The notes under the pieces: model-generated
Seen by the model: only the letters and a program-made list of their open reading frames with translations
Databases searched by the model: none
Told to the model about the DNA's origin: nothing
Shown here: piece after piece, positions 9,887-21,739 of the stretch
Position numbering within the stretch: position 1 is the first letter of the stretch
Layout: each line of letters starts with the position of its first letter
Made by a program: the position numbers and the translations under genes
Source of the DNA: Larus michahellis
Lineage: Eukaryota > Chordata > Aves > Charadriiformes > Laridae
Direction of reading: 5' to 3'
Assembly: GCF_964199755.1 (NCBI RefSeq)
Contig: NC_133896.1
Coordinates: 84,986,215 to 85,050,214, forward strand
DNA length: 64,000 nt

Positions 9887-11624
9887 AAAAAGGATTTCTG
9901 TAAATCCTTTCTGTACTTGTGCCTTTGGATGGAGCAAAGTCTTCATCTAACAATATCCTCATCATTCCTTGCCCACAGCAGCAGTTGCTCAGGCCACTAT
10001 AGGAAGAGCACATCATATACCCCAGTAAGCCATTTTAGTTGACTAAGCAGATTTCTTGTTTCTGAATAGATCTCTAGGTTGTTAATTATACTTTCCATCT
10101 TTAAATTGTGCTTCAGAATAGCTGTGATTTGGAAGTGGTCAGTATTTAGCATGTGTCTCAGGCATGTTATTTAACCACTATATAATGTGTAAGTAGTAGC
10201 TGGCCTACTGGAACTTAAACTTTTTTTTTTTTTTGGTCGCTTTTGATGTAGGATTATTAAATAGTACAGAATTAGCATTTTTGTCCAGCTCTGGACACGT
10301 GCTTACGTTTAGGCAGCTCTTTATTCTTCCCTCAACGTTTTGCAGTGCAACATCTTCCTTCCTTTTTTCTCCCAGTCTCTGCCTCTAAGACCCCAGAGGT
10401 CTTTGCCACCTTCACGAGCTTTCTAGGAAAGCCACAAATCGAAGCATGCGTTCCGCTGCATATGCTCCGTCTGACGTGATTTCACTGGAGTCACTCCTTC
10501 ACCCGAGGTGCGTGTGCTGCAAGACTCCACTCCAAACCGAGAGACAGATGCTCTAACCCAGTCCCCATGGTGAACTGTCTCAAGTGGAAGCTAACAATCA
10601 TGTTTAGAAACCAGGCAAAGTATTGCTAAAGGAAGAAGGAAAGAAATTTCAGTTTCTGCTTTGGGCTGAGGCCTTACCTTTTTCTTGGCTCTTATTATGT
10701 TTGATTTTTAATTAAACTGGTAGATAGGTCACGGTATTGAAAAAACAGTATCAAATTAAGTTTCCTGTATTTGTAAGAAACTTACCCTAAACGGTGTTGT
10801 TCCCCGGGAAATTACCAGAACAGCAATGGCTCTCATCACTCTCTCTTTCTCTTTTCCATGCCCCTGGGATCCCCTGCCCTGCTGTGGCTCTGGCTGCTCT
10901 CCCCTGCTCTCTCCTTAGCCAAGTCCGTGCAAGAGGAGGAATTTGCTCCTCCTGCTTGAGATGTACTTCATTGCTGGGGAGACCTGGATTCTGCCATCTC
11001 CGTCCGCTGCCTGCTCTGCAGCTGGGACAGGAGGCTGCAGGGGACAGATGTCCAGGTGCAGGACCTTCCTTTCCCTAATAAAGTCCCCGCTTCCAGCTGC
11101 TGGAGGATATACCAGCTCTCTGGGTTTAACCTGCTGCTCTGAACATAAAGAGAAGATGCTTTTCCCACAAAAGTGAAGATAAGTCCCTATAAACATGGGA
11201 AGAAATCAGCCTTGACTCCCCATCCCTTGCCTTGTGCTGTCAGAGCACACCACTGGGGAAGGATGAATGGAAACAGGAGTGAGTAGCCCGGCAGCAAAAG
11301 GCTCAGGGAAGACAATGAAAAACACCATTTATCTGTGTTACATCAAACCACTTGTGGCAAGAAAACCAACTTCCAGGTCAGGGCAAGGGCACATGAGACA
11401 AAGCCAAGCTGCCACAACTGGGTAAGGACTTTTCTTTGTTTATCCAATCTGCGAGCGTGTACTAGATGGAGGAAGGGAGCAGGGGTTGAAGTGGTCAGGG
11501 TTACCCTGAGCCCCAGGGTACGAACATGAAAACACTGCTGTTCTGCAGAGCAGAGAAGGTGCCGCTTGTTTTTTGTGCTGCAATACTTACAGCGTCTCAA
11601 AGCAAGCCGCGTGTTGCTCTAAAA

Positions 11625-11707
11625 TGCCAGCAGATCCCCTCTAGAGCATTTTCTAAACGTGTTTTGCCAGCAGATCCCCTCTAGAGCATTTTCTAAACGT
11701 GTTTTGC
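11625..11707. repeat. perfect 40-bp tandem duplication
   Basis: Two identical 40-base units, 11625-11664 and 11665-11704, begin TGCCAGCAGATCCCC and end TAAACGTGTTT, followed by TGC as the start of a third. I compared the two units base by base and found no difference. Complete identity in non-coding DNA suggests a recent duplication, a variable-number repeat, or an assembly artefact. Confidence 0.92.
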
Positions 11708-12126
11708 GCACTTCTAGATAACTGCTCCTGCCTCATGCCCAGACAAACTACTAAAATGGCAAACTCGGATCTCTGCAAAACTTGACATTTAAGCGCACAG
11801 GCTGGCGAAACTACAAGCAGGTGAGAAGCCCTCACTGCTGCTGCAGCAGACTTGTTTAGGCTCCTCACCTTCAGCTTCCCTTGATTCACTGAGGAAGGTG
11901 CAGCTCAACCAAGCGCAATGCTATTTTCCCTCACTGGCGCAGACTTGTGAAGTTCCCTAGGCCTTGTTTCTTGCATAAGGAGTAAGACAGGTGGCTGTAG
12001 AGAAGTTTAAATAATTGCCACTGGGCGTTTAAAGCGATCATTCATGATTGCGGTTTCCCGTTTGGTACCAGCGATGATTAAACTCGTCTAAGACTCTCCT
12101 CCCCTTCCCTCAGACCTTTTCCCCCC

Positions 12127-12200
12127 CGTCACACTGACACAGCTGTTTGAGCGTCTGTACAGTGGGTTGGATCAGGAACTGATCCGGCTAAAAATAACCG
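12127..12200. repeat. diverged repeat, copy 1 of a pair
   Basis: This segment contains AGCTGTTTGAGCGTCTGTAC, then TTGGATCAGG and GGCTAAAAATAACC. It aligns with 12708-12790, about 580 bases downstream in the same orientation, with clear substitutions and small gaps. It may be part of an old interspersed element that I cannot name. Confidence 0.5.
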
Positions 12201-12707
12201 AGGGTAGAGTGGGCAACTATTACTCTTCAGCCACTGAAACTTTCCAATCTGCGTCACGATGCAGTTGCACACACAGCTGCACTGGCACAGCGAGCGGAGC
12301 ATGGGAGTAGATGACCATGAGGACACACAGAGGAGGGGATGCGGGACGCTCATCATGCTGCTTTTGAAAGAAAAGCAGGTGGAACCATAGCTTCAGTGGG
12401 ATGAGCTGGGATAGTACAAACCTGGCAGCTCCACTCCTCAAAGGTCTTTAGCAAGAGATGAGCACCAATCCCAGCTGTGTAATGTACATTTGGAAAAGAT
12501 TCATAAGCTGGTCCTCCTCTGGAAATATTCTTTGTGTGCAAAAAAAGGTACGTTTCTGTTTAACGCCCTTGTTCTGCTTTCTCTTAATTCGTTGCTGCTC
12601 CCCCAGGGCTGTTATTTCATGAAGTGGACTGCATGGTGGCAATACTAACTTAAGGAACCGCTGAGCCCTTTGGATGTTTGTTACCACCCGCCCCAGACTG
12701 CAATTTT

Positions 12708-12790
12708 CCCTCACTTGTGCCAACCCTGCTGTTTGTGGAGCTGTGCTGAGCGCTGGATCAGGGAAGCCATCCAAGTTAAAAATAACCCAG
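12708..12790. repeat. diverged repeat, copy 2 of a pair
   Basis: Counterpart of 12127-12200: GCTGTTTGTGGAGCTGTGCT, then CTGGATCAGG and AGTTAAAAATAACC in the same order. The match is partial, so the two are old copies of one element or an old local duplication. Confidence 0.5.
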
Positions 12791-13891
12791 TGGGTGGCCG
12801 GGGATGGCAAGAGCCTCAGCCATCCGATGTAATCCACTGTCACAAGCCGGCGAGAGCTGTTCGCAAGAGCACAGGATCATGAAAGCCCAGCCTTGGAGAT
12901 ACCCATTTGCTACAAGAAATATGAACTTCTCAGCTGGTTGAAGGAGACTTGTGAATGAGGAGGCAGGAATGTTTTGCCCGTGTTCATAGGGGACAAGAGT
13001 GCAAACCTCACTGTGCATAGATACCTGCACAAAACACCTTCACACAAGCTTTACTTTAGCAGTCCTTCACATGAAGGTTTGGCAACAAAAGCTAATGGCA
13101 GTATACGCTATTCAGCTGATGTATGTTGTTTATTCTGTGGATTAGGGAGAAAGTTACCGTGATTTTCAAGTGCTGGAAGGGTACTGCAGATATGGGGGCT
13201 GTACTAGCACCAAGCAAGAGAATAGAAGAGTATTCTTCACAGACGTGAATCTAAGAGCTTCATGGTACAGAGTGAAGTACCAATTTGTGGATGTATTCCA
13301 GAAGAACACCTCTTCTTCTTAACTCTAGAAGAACAAAACCAACGCCGTGATGCACCAGCACTAACCAACGTGATCACAGCAGCAGTGACATGATTTTCAC
13401 CTACTCATAGGCTTGGAGGGGAGCATCTGTAATTATTCATTTTTCTCTTGTATTCCAATCCTTCTGACTTCTCTCTTCAGTTCATGGTTCATGCCTCCTG
13501 CGATGACTATTTTTAAATACCAGTCATTTCCTTTTGTCTCCCTCCTACTTGTGACTTGGCATTTCATTGCTTCCCTTCCCAGGAATGCCCCTGCTGGGAG
13601 CTGGCTGGCTTAAGCGCTGATGACAATGAAGGGGAAGCATCGAGAGCTTCAGAGCCCGAGGAATTTCAGGATCTTCTCAGGTTACATTTCTTCAGGAAGG
13701 AATTCACCTTTCTTAGGCATTAGTGGCTCCCTACACATTGAGGTGGAAGATGCAGTTGAAACCCACAGTTACATTAGCATTAGTGGCTACATCATTAGTG
13801 GCCAACTGAAAGCAGGTGCCTGAGGCTTAGGGCAGGATGTGGCTGCCCTAAGGCAAACTGTGAATGCTTTCACACCAACCCCTCTGCTCAG

Positions 13892-13931
13892 AATAGGCCT
13901 GAGACATTAACATCACTGTGGACCATTCCAG
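13892..13931 (+). other. splice-bounded segment, possible small exon
   Basis: A 40-nt segment lies between a very strong acceptor (CACACCAACCCCTCTGCTCAG, shown here across its last 21 bases as pyrimidine-rich with terminal CAG at 13891) and a strong donor (TTCCAG|GTAAGTC at 13931/13932). Only the phase-0 frame is open, encoding NRPETLTSLWTIP plus one base. No partner exons were found, so this may be a cryptic exon. Confidence 0.2.
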
Positions 13932-16460
13932 GTAAGTCCTTAGATTTCAAGGGTCCGGAAGAAGCACGGTCCTATTTTGCCAACATTTTTCCACCTTTCT
14001 AAGAATGTGAAGACTTGTGTTCAGTGATTTTAATTCTTCCCTCTCTAGACACAAGGAAAAATGTTTTTTTCCACCCCCTTGCCTCCTGCATTCCCATTGC
14101 TGCTTCCCTTCTTGTAATTATTGTTAAAAGATACCTTTCTCTTTTTTTTTTTTAATAAAGCAGCTTGTGGTTCCTGTTTGAACCTAAGTTCACAAAATGA
14201 TTTGGTCATATGTCCAATGGATTGGAAAGATGTCTGCAATCTCTCTAATGCATACTACATGTAAACTCTGTTTTTCCTGTTTTGCTTGGTATTTCTGCCT
14301 GCCTGAAGGCATAGAGAGAATTCAAAGGTCAGCTGCTAAAGAAATCAGGCAAAAGGAAAGCGGTTGCTCAGCAAAGAGGCATCTTCTTAAGAACAATAGC
14401 CAGGTGCAGAGCTGCAGGAAGGAACTTCTCAGTTCCTATCCTAGAAAATAAGATATTCTCCTAAGGCTGGGAAACAGCAGATCAAATGACATCGGTCTGT
14501 CAAAAGCTCTGCCTTCTGTAAAGGCAGATGCATGTTATGCGTGCTCTTGGGTCATTTGGGGTAAGCAAGCAGAGACTGCCCTTTTGTGAAGAAAAACATT
14601 TGACAGAATAGGGACTGATGCAGAGAAGCCTCCTCTGTGGTTCTGTGCTTAAAGATGGGAAAGCACAGCCACCCGAACCGTGGCTAGGTAGAGTTCAGTA
14701 GTATTTTGGTGAAAGTCAGCTTGAGGTAGAGATGTAGCAGGCAATGGTCCAAAGCAACATATGACCAGCGGCAGGAGAATTGCAAGAGCTCTGGAAAGCA
14801 AACAAAAAAAAGAAGTCTAGATATAAGGGAGGTATTGGGGGATCTGGAGAATGGTGACCCTTCTCCCATACAGTTGTTACCACCTCCAAATCACCTCATC
14901 TTCCCAGCAGCCTCAGGAAATCCAATTCCCCAGTCTTTCTTCCCAGCTGTTCATCCCATTTCAACCTCTTCCGCTTACCCTTTCCCTCACATGGTGGGCT
15001 GGTTCAAGCATTCATTTTTGAGACGCCAAAATGCCTTGTGATAGCTTTACTTTGGCTGTCTTGGCCTTCTTAATAATGCCATGCTGCTACCCATGCCCCA
15101 GGCAGGGAGATAGGCTTGTGCAGGACAGTTGTGCTTGCACTATTTCCAGAGAAACTTTTACGAGTAAGATTCGTCAGGGGTCAGACCAGTTGCATTTCCA
15201 AGCAGAAAAACCTCCCTTGGTCTGGCCTCCTGAGGCCACTTGCAAGTTCGGTGAGTAGCTTTGCTTTTTTGGATGAAGGTTACTCGGTTAATTCCTTGGT
15301 GCAGCCAAGGTTTGCTGTGGCGTGGTAGAGTTATTTTGAACTGCCTGTCCATACGGCTGTTCAGACAAGTCTCTTCCAAGCAATGCCAACCTTTACATCC
15401 CATGGAGCTGTGCTTTGCACAGAGAGTCCCAAAGGGAAGGAAACAAAGGAGTTCACACATCTTTGCACTCTCTGCATCTGTGAGGATGTTTGGACCTGGT
15501 ATGGCCTGCGTGAATCAATGGGAGCTTTCAATTACCCTTGAAGGGTTCCTGTGCTCTGACCATGCTGTCCCACCCATCCCAACGTGTCCCCCAGGCACAG
15601 AGTCAGCTACCTGCAGCTATGGGTACCTCCATAGAAAGGCTCAGGAAGACAGAGGAAAATTCTGCTTCCCCTAAGAAGCCTGGCTCCTATGCTCTCTGGT
15701 TCCTAGGCTCTCGCATCTGTCCACATTAACGAATGTCCCAAACAGGCCAGGCCTGTGAGAAGAAAACCAACCGGTAGTCAAAGTCGATCATCAAGACTGC
15801 AAAAGCTGTGTCACCAGGTGGATTCATGCATTTTCTACTAAGAAAGCCAGCAAGCCCTTGAATGGGAAAAGGGAGGGGACAGCTGAGGGGCAGATCAGCT
15901 GACTTAGGAGATGTATCAGGTTTATCACAGAAAGGTTAAAGGCCCTTCAGGGCTTGGGACACAAGAACAAAAGCAGCAAAGCAGACTACCCCAGCTATGC
16001 CTCTTTCGGCCTCTGTTTGCTCCATCTCCTTGAAATACCCTGTATTTTCCTTTTTGACAGAGATGGGAGCTCCTGTTGTTGTGTCTCTGGCCATTCAGAC
16101 CAGTGGTGTTGGGGTAAAGGGGAAACAGGGCCACAAAGCACACAGTTTGCTGTGCATGCGATGGCAGTTCTGTTTGTTTGATAGATCTCAAAAATTGCTT
16201 TAGAGATTACACATAAAATACTTTTTAAAATCTATTAAACACACAAACCACACCTGTTATCCAAGATCAAAAGTAATCTGTTCTCCCAGGCATAAATAAT
16301 GAAGCAAAGAGGAATGTAAAAGTTGTATTTCAGTCATCCTATTACATATATTTTGTCAGTGGGGGACTGGAAAACTGGATCTCATACAACCCAGGTGAGA
16401 GAACTGGGAAGATAATCTTCTCAGAGCAGCTGTGGCTCTGTCAGAACCAGGTTCACCTAC
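13932..16460. other. no firm gene; possible minus-strand terminal exon near 14684-14820
   Basis: On the minus strand a very strong acceptor (long T-rich run then TTTCCAG) ends near 14790. All three frames beyond it run on for some distance, one to a stop at 14684. A plus-strand segment at about 15149-15250 also has splice-like ends and two open frames. None of these links in frame to a neighbour that I trust. Confidence 0.35.
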
Positions 16461-16731
16461 CAGCAGGATGGTGTGGCACTGCCGAATAAGGTTCTGCCAC
16501 TTTCTCTTGTAAAGGAATAGCGAGCACTGTGTGCCATCCTCTGGCTTTTCAGATTCATGCAGAAATGTTAGAAGAAAATGAAGACCACTTCTAAGAATAC
16601 CCCTCACCTCCGGATTCTTATTTGCATTGCACAGCAGTTGTGTTAAGGAACAGTCACCCCTCTGTGAAGGATGACACATGTATTTCCAAATCTGCCAGGG
16701 GCAAAGAAACTGTGACGCTCCGGAGGTCACT
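16461..16731 (-). CDS. candidate coding exon on the minus strand, low confidence
   Basis: One minus-strand frame is open from an acceptor at 16731/16732 (CTTTCTTTCTCCGCAG) to a donor at 16461/16460 (CTG|GTAGGTG). A second in-frame acceptor at 16691/16692 (TTTCTTTGCCCCTGGCAG) would give a 231-nt exon of exactly 77 codons with phase 0 at both ends. The product would include IWKYMCHPSQRGDC, then LLCNANKNPEV and FLLTFLHESEKPEDG. Amino-acid composition looks protein-like, but no family is recognised. It may instead be 3'-flanking DNA of zinc-finger gene 1, which is on the same strand. Confidence 0.25.
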
Positions 16732-18259
16732 CTGCGGAGAAAGAAAGAAGAGGAGATGGGAAAACAAAGAACACTAGGGTGAAAAACTTTATTTCAGAGA
16801 CATCATTCATCCATTTGTCTATCTTAGTTATTTCTAAAGTGCCATAGTATCACTGTAGTATCTAAGCACCATTAGCACAACAGGAATTTACAGTATTCTA
16901 CAGAGCTCCCTCAGCTGGCAGGAGGATCTGGGCACCAGCTGGCGACCATGGGTCTGGGACGGGGTGTGCTAGGGATGGTCTGCTGAAACGATAGTAGCTA
17001 ATTACCTTTTGCTTTTTCCAGTAGTCTCCCGCTGTGATCCTGAGGGAGGAGACAGCTGCTAGAGAAGTCCGTGAGCTAGCTGCTGTGAAAGTAAACCTTC
17101 CGGTTCTTCGCTTTTTGCACATGCCCATACCTCTGTCTTATAAGTTTGGCTCATGAGTTTGTGCTGCCCACAAAGAAATTAAATCCCTGGAAGAAGAGGA
17201 ACATACCCTGTAACTTCTGTAACAGCAAAGGAAGGATGGTGCCCAGATTCTCCTCTCTAGCTAGATGACCACAAACAGTAAAAGGCAGACAAGCTAGGGG
17301 AAGTGAATTATTTCAGCCAAGTGACACTGAACAGTGAAAACTAACAGCGGCTGTGGAAAGGAACTCCAGAAATGTGCTTACACTGGTGAGCAATCCAATC
17401 CTAGCCACTAAGACTACTGCACTGGCAATGTGCTGTGAACCCTAAGGCCACTTTTATTTGGCATACGGTTTTAAAGTTCATAAAGATCTTAGAAATAAAC
17501 GCACGTCAATCCTTTTAATTTACAGAGCACTGTTAAGTACACACAGCACTTCACAAAGCATGTAGAAAGGAAAAGAAATGCTCTGAGGACTGCTGCGAAG
17601 GCATATTCAGGGGCAGCTGGCTTCTCAAACCAGAATCTCGATGTGAGTCTTTCCTTCTGAGTTGAGCTCAGCTATGTGCAGACCTGGGTTTGATTTCATT
17701 GATCTGCTACAGCGACTCAGTTCAGATTGCCAAAAGAAAAGCTGCATTCACAAGATGTTCTTCCCTGGCAAACAGGGCTTCCCAGTCAAACGGTTAGTTT
17801 TAGTGCTGTAGATTTCCTTTAGGAAATTTAAACTGGAATGAGACAGACCCACACAAATTGATCAGTTCTACAGCTGCACCGCAGAATAACCTTTTAATTC
17901 AGTTAAAAATGAGTCTACCAACTGAGAGCTGTAGTATCCCTTCCGAAAGTCTGCTAGCAAATGAAAATCTTGATGCTTCTGGAACCAATTAGATGACCGT
18001 TAGTTACACTTCCAAACCACTTTCCAGAAACGGAACAGAAATCAAGAAGTCATTGGTTTGAAGCTGTTCATAAAAAAAACCCAAACAACAAACACAAAGC
18101 TAAAAGCAAAAATGTGCATTCGCAAACGAAGGCTTTGGTTCCTGTGTAAACAAAGCCCACCCTATTTCTGAAAGCTCCTTCTACTTCCCTGAGCAGCTGC
18201 ACATAAAGGTGCCTTGTTCCTCTAGGAGCTGCAAACAATTTCATGCTCCCCCTACAGCT
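16732..18259. other. no gene recognised
   Basis: A minus-strand stretch at 17006-17128 ends at a donor-like AAAAG|GTAATT (17006/17005) in phase 0 and would join in frame to the 231-nt form of the candidate exon at 16461-16691. The joint is only suggestive. Nothing else is supported. Confidence 0.35.
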
Positions 18260-18263
18260 CCTT

Positions 18264-18269
18264 TTTATT
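18264..18269 (-). terminator. candidate polyadenylation signal, distal, for zinc-finger gene 1
   Basis: AATAAA reads on the minus strand inside the CTTTTTATTA run. It is the second such hexamer downstream of the gene 1 stop codon and would give a 3' UTR of about 1.97 kb. It also lies 24 bases beyond the stop of the open frame at 18293-18715. Which signal is used cannot be told from sequence. Confidence 0.4.
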
Positions 18270-18292
18270 AAACTATATGAAAATAACATTTA

Positions 18293-18730
18293 TCAGCAGT
18301 TGAGTGTCAAGAAGTGGCTTGGGGCTTGCAGAAAGGACCCCTGCAATCTCTTGGAGAGTAGCAAGTTCTGTGGACAAGCATCCCTGGCCAGCAGCTGCTC
18401 AAATCCATGGATCTTCTTAGCATCTTTATTTCCTTCATCTCTTCCCCACCACAGCTCCAGTCTTTTCACTGGCTTCAGTCTGCATTCCTTTTTCCAGAGA
18501 CCTACTGAAGCCATGGAGCCAGTTGCAGGATTAGTAAGGTACATAGCAAAACCAGAAATCTTTTCTAAGCTCCAGCAGTGCTGGATAAGCACACCAAACG
18601 GTATCATCACTAAAATGATCGCAGCAAAACAGTCAAAAATACAAACCATGTAAAGTGTTGCACTGCGATTCCTTGTAGTTAAAACCATGAGGGGGGTACA
18701 TCCTATAACTGCCACCGATATGCACCTGTG
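18293..18730 (-). other. open, protein-like stretch inside probable 3' UTR of zinc-finger gene 1
   Basis: A minus-strand frame of about 145 codons is open from an acceptor-like site (CTCTCCCCCTCATTTTACACAG, near 18730) to a TGA at 18293. It encodes a hydrophobic stretch (YMVCIFDCFAAIILVMIPFG) that would suit a membrane helix, followed by a basic half. A poly(A) hexamer follows at once. It could be the last exon of an unknown gene. The simpler reading is 3' UTR of gene 1, because the opposite strand is open as well and no family is recognised. Confidence 0.25.
18425..18430 (-). terminator. candidate polyadenylation signal, proximal, for zinc-finger gene 1
   Basis: This is the first AATAAA hexamer on the minus strand after the gene 1 stop codon at 20231, in the ATCTTTATTTCC context of the plus strand. 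It would give a 3' UTR of about 1.8 kb. Confidence 0.45.
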
Positions 18731-20230
18731 TAAAATGAGGGGGAGAGCACTATGCTGAGTGACATTAGGAAATCATTCCTCGCAACCATAGGGCCACACA
18801 TTTTTATATAGATATATAAATAAAACAACTCCATTCCAGATCTTACACACACACACAAAGTAATCAGTGTAAAACAATGTCCTGATGTGAAAACGCAGAT
18901 GTTTTGGTACAAAACCTATTTCTCCCAGCTTCTTGTTGAGAAATTCTAGTATATATAGTATGTTTATCATTTTGAGAAGTACTGTTATGGTGTAGGGTCA
19001 CAGCTGGACATTTTGACAACTTCCATGGTGTGTGCACGCATGATCGCTCACATGTGTGAAGATACACATAGTATAAAAGCTAGTTCATACATATGTGAAT
19101 ACATATAGATGTTATTTACACACATGCACAAACACACACAGAGGTCAAAATGGGACTTGAGAAATACTGATATGGAATCAGGTAAGTCCTAGTACACCGT
19201 TGTTCTGTCCTATTTTGTGACACATCTTACACCAGCCCACTTGAAACCTATCTGTGAATCCGAATTCTGCAGAAGGCTACCCATACAAACTCACAGGCAA
19301 CCTTCATACACCTGTCAAGTTGAGTACCATAGTCATAGAAGCAGCAAGTATAATTCTGATTATTTTTTTTTTTAAGCCTCCAGGTGTGATAGTTTTCTAC
19401 ATCGGTTACCCACCAGTTCCGAGATTTCAGAACAGGCCATGTTGCTATCCCGCAGCTCCCTCATTCCTACCATCCAAGCAGCATTTGCAGAAAACCTTTG
19501 CAGGCAAGCCTTCCTTCTCTGGTTCAGGGTATGCCCACACTTTCATTTTACAAGCAGACTCAAGTGGTCTTTGCCTGTGCTTCAAGTTGGCCCACACACT
19601 GTATATGGATAATGCAGAGTCTCCACCCTCTCAGCAGTACGTTTTACTTAGCTTTGACCTTCCTGACTGCTGTAGGAGACACAGAGCTGGCTTAGACCAC
19701 AAGCACAGTGAGCTTCCATAGACCTCTGCAATATTATAAAGGTCACAACATTTCAGCTGCAAGCAGAACAAAGCCCCTTAAAGACCCCATCTCCCATCTT
19801 ATTTCCCTTGACATGACGACACTTGCATATGTTGCATGACCAAGCAGCTTTTCATCGTGTGACCTAATGTTGTGCATTCTCTCCTCAGGCTCCCAGGCAG
19901 ACACCTCTCACAGGGAGGTGGGACAAACTATCTGCACCTTAGCCATGTGACAGATGGCATCCGACTCTAGTACCAGGCAAAGAGGATGACAGGGCCTTGG
20001 GATGCAGAACTACCCACTGCAGCCACTGCTCACTTTCTGTCCATGCCCAAGGTGCATTAGGAGGAGGAGGTGACTGAAAAGGGCAACATGGGCCAAAGGC
20101 ATTACTCTGGCCAGCTGCCTATAATCCAGGTGCCTATAATCACACCTTTGTCTACCCTTTTGCCCCTCAGGCACATTTTGGACAGGCCTGGACCAGGAGC
20201 TGCATCCTTGATCACCCCAGACCATGCTGC
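18731..20230 (-). other. probable 3' UTR of zinc-finger gene 1
   Basis: There is no AATAAA on the minus strand between the stop codon at 20231 and 18430, so the terminal exon probably extends through this stretch. It contains a short CA repeat (about 18844-18858) and AT-rich sequence. I see no coding signal of its own. Confidence 0.45.
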
Positions 20231-21231
20231 CTACCACACATGCATCCGCTGGTGTGAGACTAAGTAGGAGTTGCGACTGAAGCTCTTCCCACAGTGGGAG
20301 CACTTGAAAGGTTTCTCCCCAGTGTGGATACGACGGTGACGGATGAGGGTGGAGTTGTCACTGAAGCAGGTCCCGCACTCGGCACACTTGTAGGGCTTCT
20401 CCCCAGTGTGGGTGCGACGGTGCTGGACAAGGTGTGAGCGCTGGCTGAAACTCTTTCCGCAGTCAGGGCACAAGTATGGCTTCTCACCTGTGTGGACACG
20501 CCGGTGGATGACCAGCTTAGAGCTCTCACTGAAGCACTTGTTGCAGTCAGCACACTTGTAGGGCTTCTCACCTGTGTGGAGCCGCTGGTGGGCAATGAGG
20601 TTGGAGCTGTCGCTGAAGCGCTTCCCGCACTGCGGGCACTTGTAGGGTTTCTCGCCCGTGTGAAAGTTGGCATGGCGGAGCAGGCCTGAGTTCTGGTAGA
20701 AGTTCCTCCCGCACTTGGCACAGACATAAGGCCTCTCGCCAGTGTGGTTGCGCTGGTGCTGCACCAGGTGGGTGCTCTGGCTGAAGCTCTTCCCACAGTC
20801 CTTACATTGGTAGGGCCGCTCACCCGTGTGGACGCGCTGGTGCTGGATGAGGTGGGAGCGGCGGCTGAAGCTCTTGCCGCAGTCAGCGCACATGTACGGC
20901 TTCTCCCCTGTATGGATCCTCTGGTGTCGGATCAAGTCGGAGCTGCGGTTGAAGCTCTGCCCGCACTCGATGCAGATGTAGGGCTTCTCTCCCATGAATG
21001 CTCGCTGGGGCACCGCTGTCTCCTTCCGCTTCCGAAAGCTGCAGCGAGAAGTCTTCTCTGGCTCTGTCTCCGGGGAGAGAAGGTCCGGCCTCGGACAGGA
21101 CACTTCCTGGTCGCAACCATGAGGAGAAACTTCCCTTATGAAAAAGTCCGAAATGGCCCCGCAGGGTTTGGCTGCCTCTGGGAGCCCATCTCGCTGGAGA
21201 TCCCCCTCATTCTCACTCATGCTCCCATCAC
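20231..21231 (-). CDS. C2H2 zinc-finger protein, nine fingers, terminal coding exon (gene 1)
   Basis: This is the last exon of a C2H2 (Kruppel-type) zinc-finger gene, expected to be a nuclear DNA-binding regulator. From the ATG at 21218-21220 it encodes 329 residues ending ...HQRMHVW with a TAG at 20231-20233. Residues 1-80 are an acidic-then-basic spacer ([11 protein letters not shown], later SFRKRKE). Nine consecutive fingers of 28 residues fill 81-329. All keep C-X2-C-X12-H-X3-H, and the linkers are TGEKP or TGERP. Helix positions -1,2,3,6 read, in order: RSDR, RSHQ, QTHQ, QSGR, DSNA, ESKI, QSHQ, DSTR, RSYS. The exon begins at an acceptor (CTTCTGTCCCGGCAG|GTGATGG), and the split codon gives a GDGSMSENE start typical of vertebrate finger exons that follow a KRAB exon. 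No KRAB exon was found, so the start at 21220 or an upstream in-frame start remains open. The specific gene name is not recognised. Confidence 0.9.
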
Positions 21232-21739
21232 CTGCCGGGACAGAAGTACAGTTCAGACACAGAGTCCAGACACAACCAACACCTTTCACTCCCTTCTTCA
21301 CCACCCAATCTGGCCACGGTAGCCACCCCACACAGGGTCCCCGGCCAGGTGCTCCCTCCCCCCGCACGGTCCCTCCCGGCTCCGCCACCGCCAGGGGAGA
21401 GGCGGCGAAGGCGCCGGGACCGGCTCCATCCCCCCTGGCTGTCACCCCCGACCGACACGGCCGGCAGCTTCCCCCTCCCGCTCGCCCCCCGCCTGAGGGG
21501 GGCTGTGCCAGGGCACTGGAGGCCGAGGCGCTGGGCCGGGGAAGGAGCTGCCGGAGGAGGCCGGCAGGCGGCGGCGGGCCCTGGCGGCACCGCCCGGCCG
21601 GCGCTCCCGATCCCCCGCCGCCCTCCCGCGGCAGCAGCACCGGCGGCGATGCTGAGGGCAAAAAGCAACCCCCGCAGCCCCGCCCCGAGTCCCTCAGCTG
21701 CCCCCGCCCGGGGCCGGCGACCCGCCGTGCCCGCCTCAC
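21232..21739 (-). other. candidate first intron of zinc-finger gene 1
   Basis: On the minus strand a good donor GGAG|GTGAGG (exon end at 21740) pairs with the acceptor at 21231, giving a 508-nt GC-rich intron. A second donor, GGGAG|GTGAGC (exon end at 22106), is equally good and would make a longer intron. The frame is open across the whole span only because the DNA is GC-rich. Confidence 0.4.

Larger units (their letters stand above)
9887..13891. other. no gene recognised; contains a tandem duplication and a diverged repeat pair
   Basis: A poly-T run sits at 10220-10236. The 40-bp duplication (11625) and the diverged repeat pair (12127 and 12708) are listed separately. The open stretches here are under 135 codons, occur on both strands and show no family signature. 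Confidence 0.5.

Noticed and set aside
15149-15250. Splice-like segment with donor GTTCG|GTGAGT
   Set aside because: Two frames are open, the donor is preceded by a non-consensus CG, and no partner exon was found. Too weak to annotate.
20260-21120. Other open frames on both strands within the finger array (for example 187 and 192 codons)
   Set aside because: They are shadows of the 84-base finger periodicity and have no zinc-finger pattern of their own.
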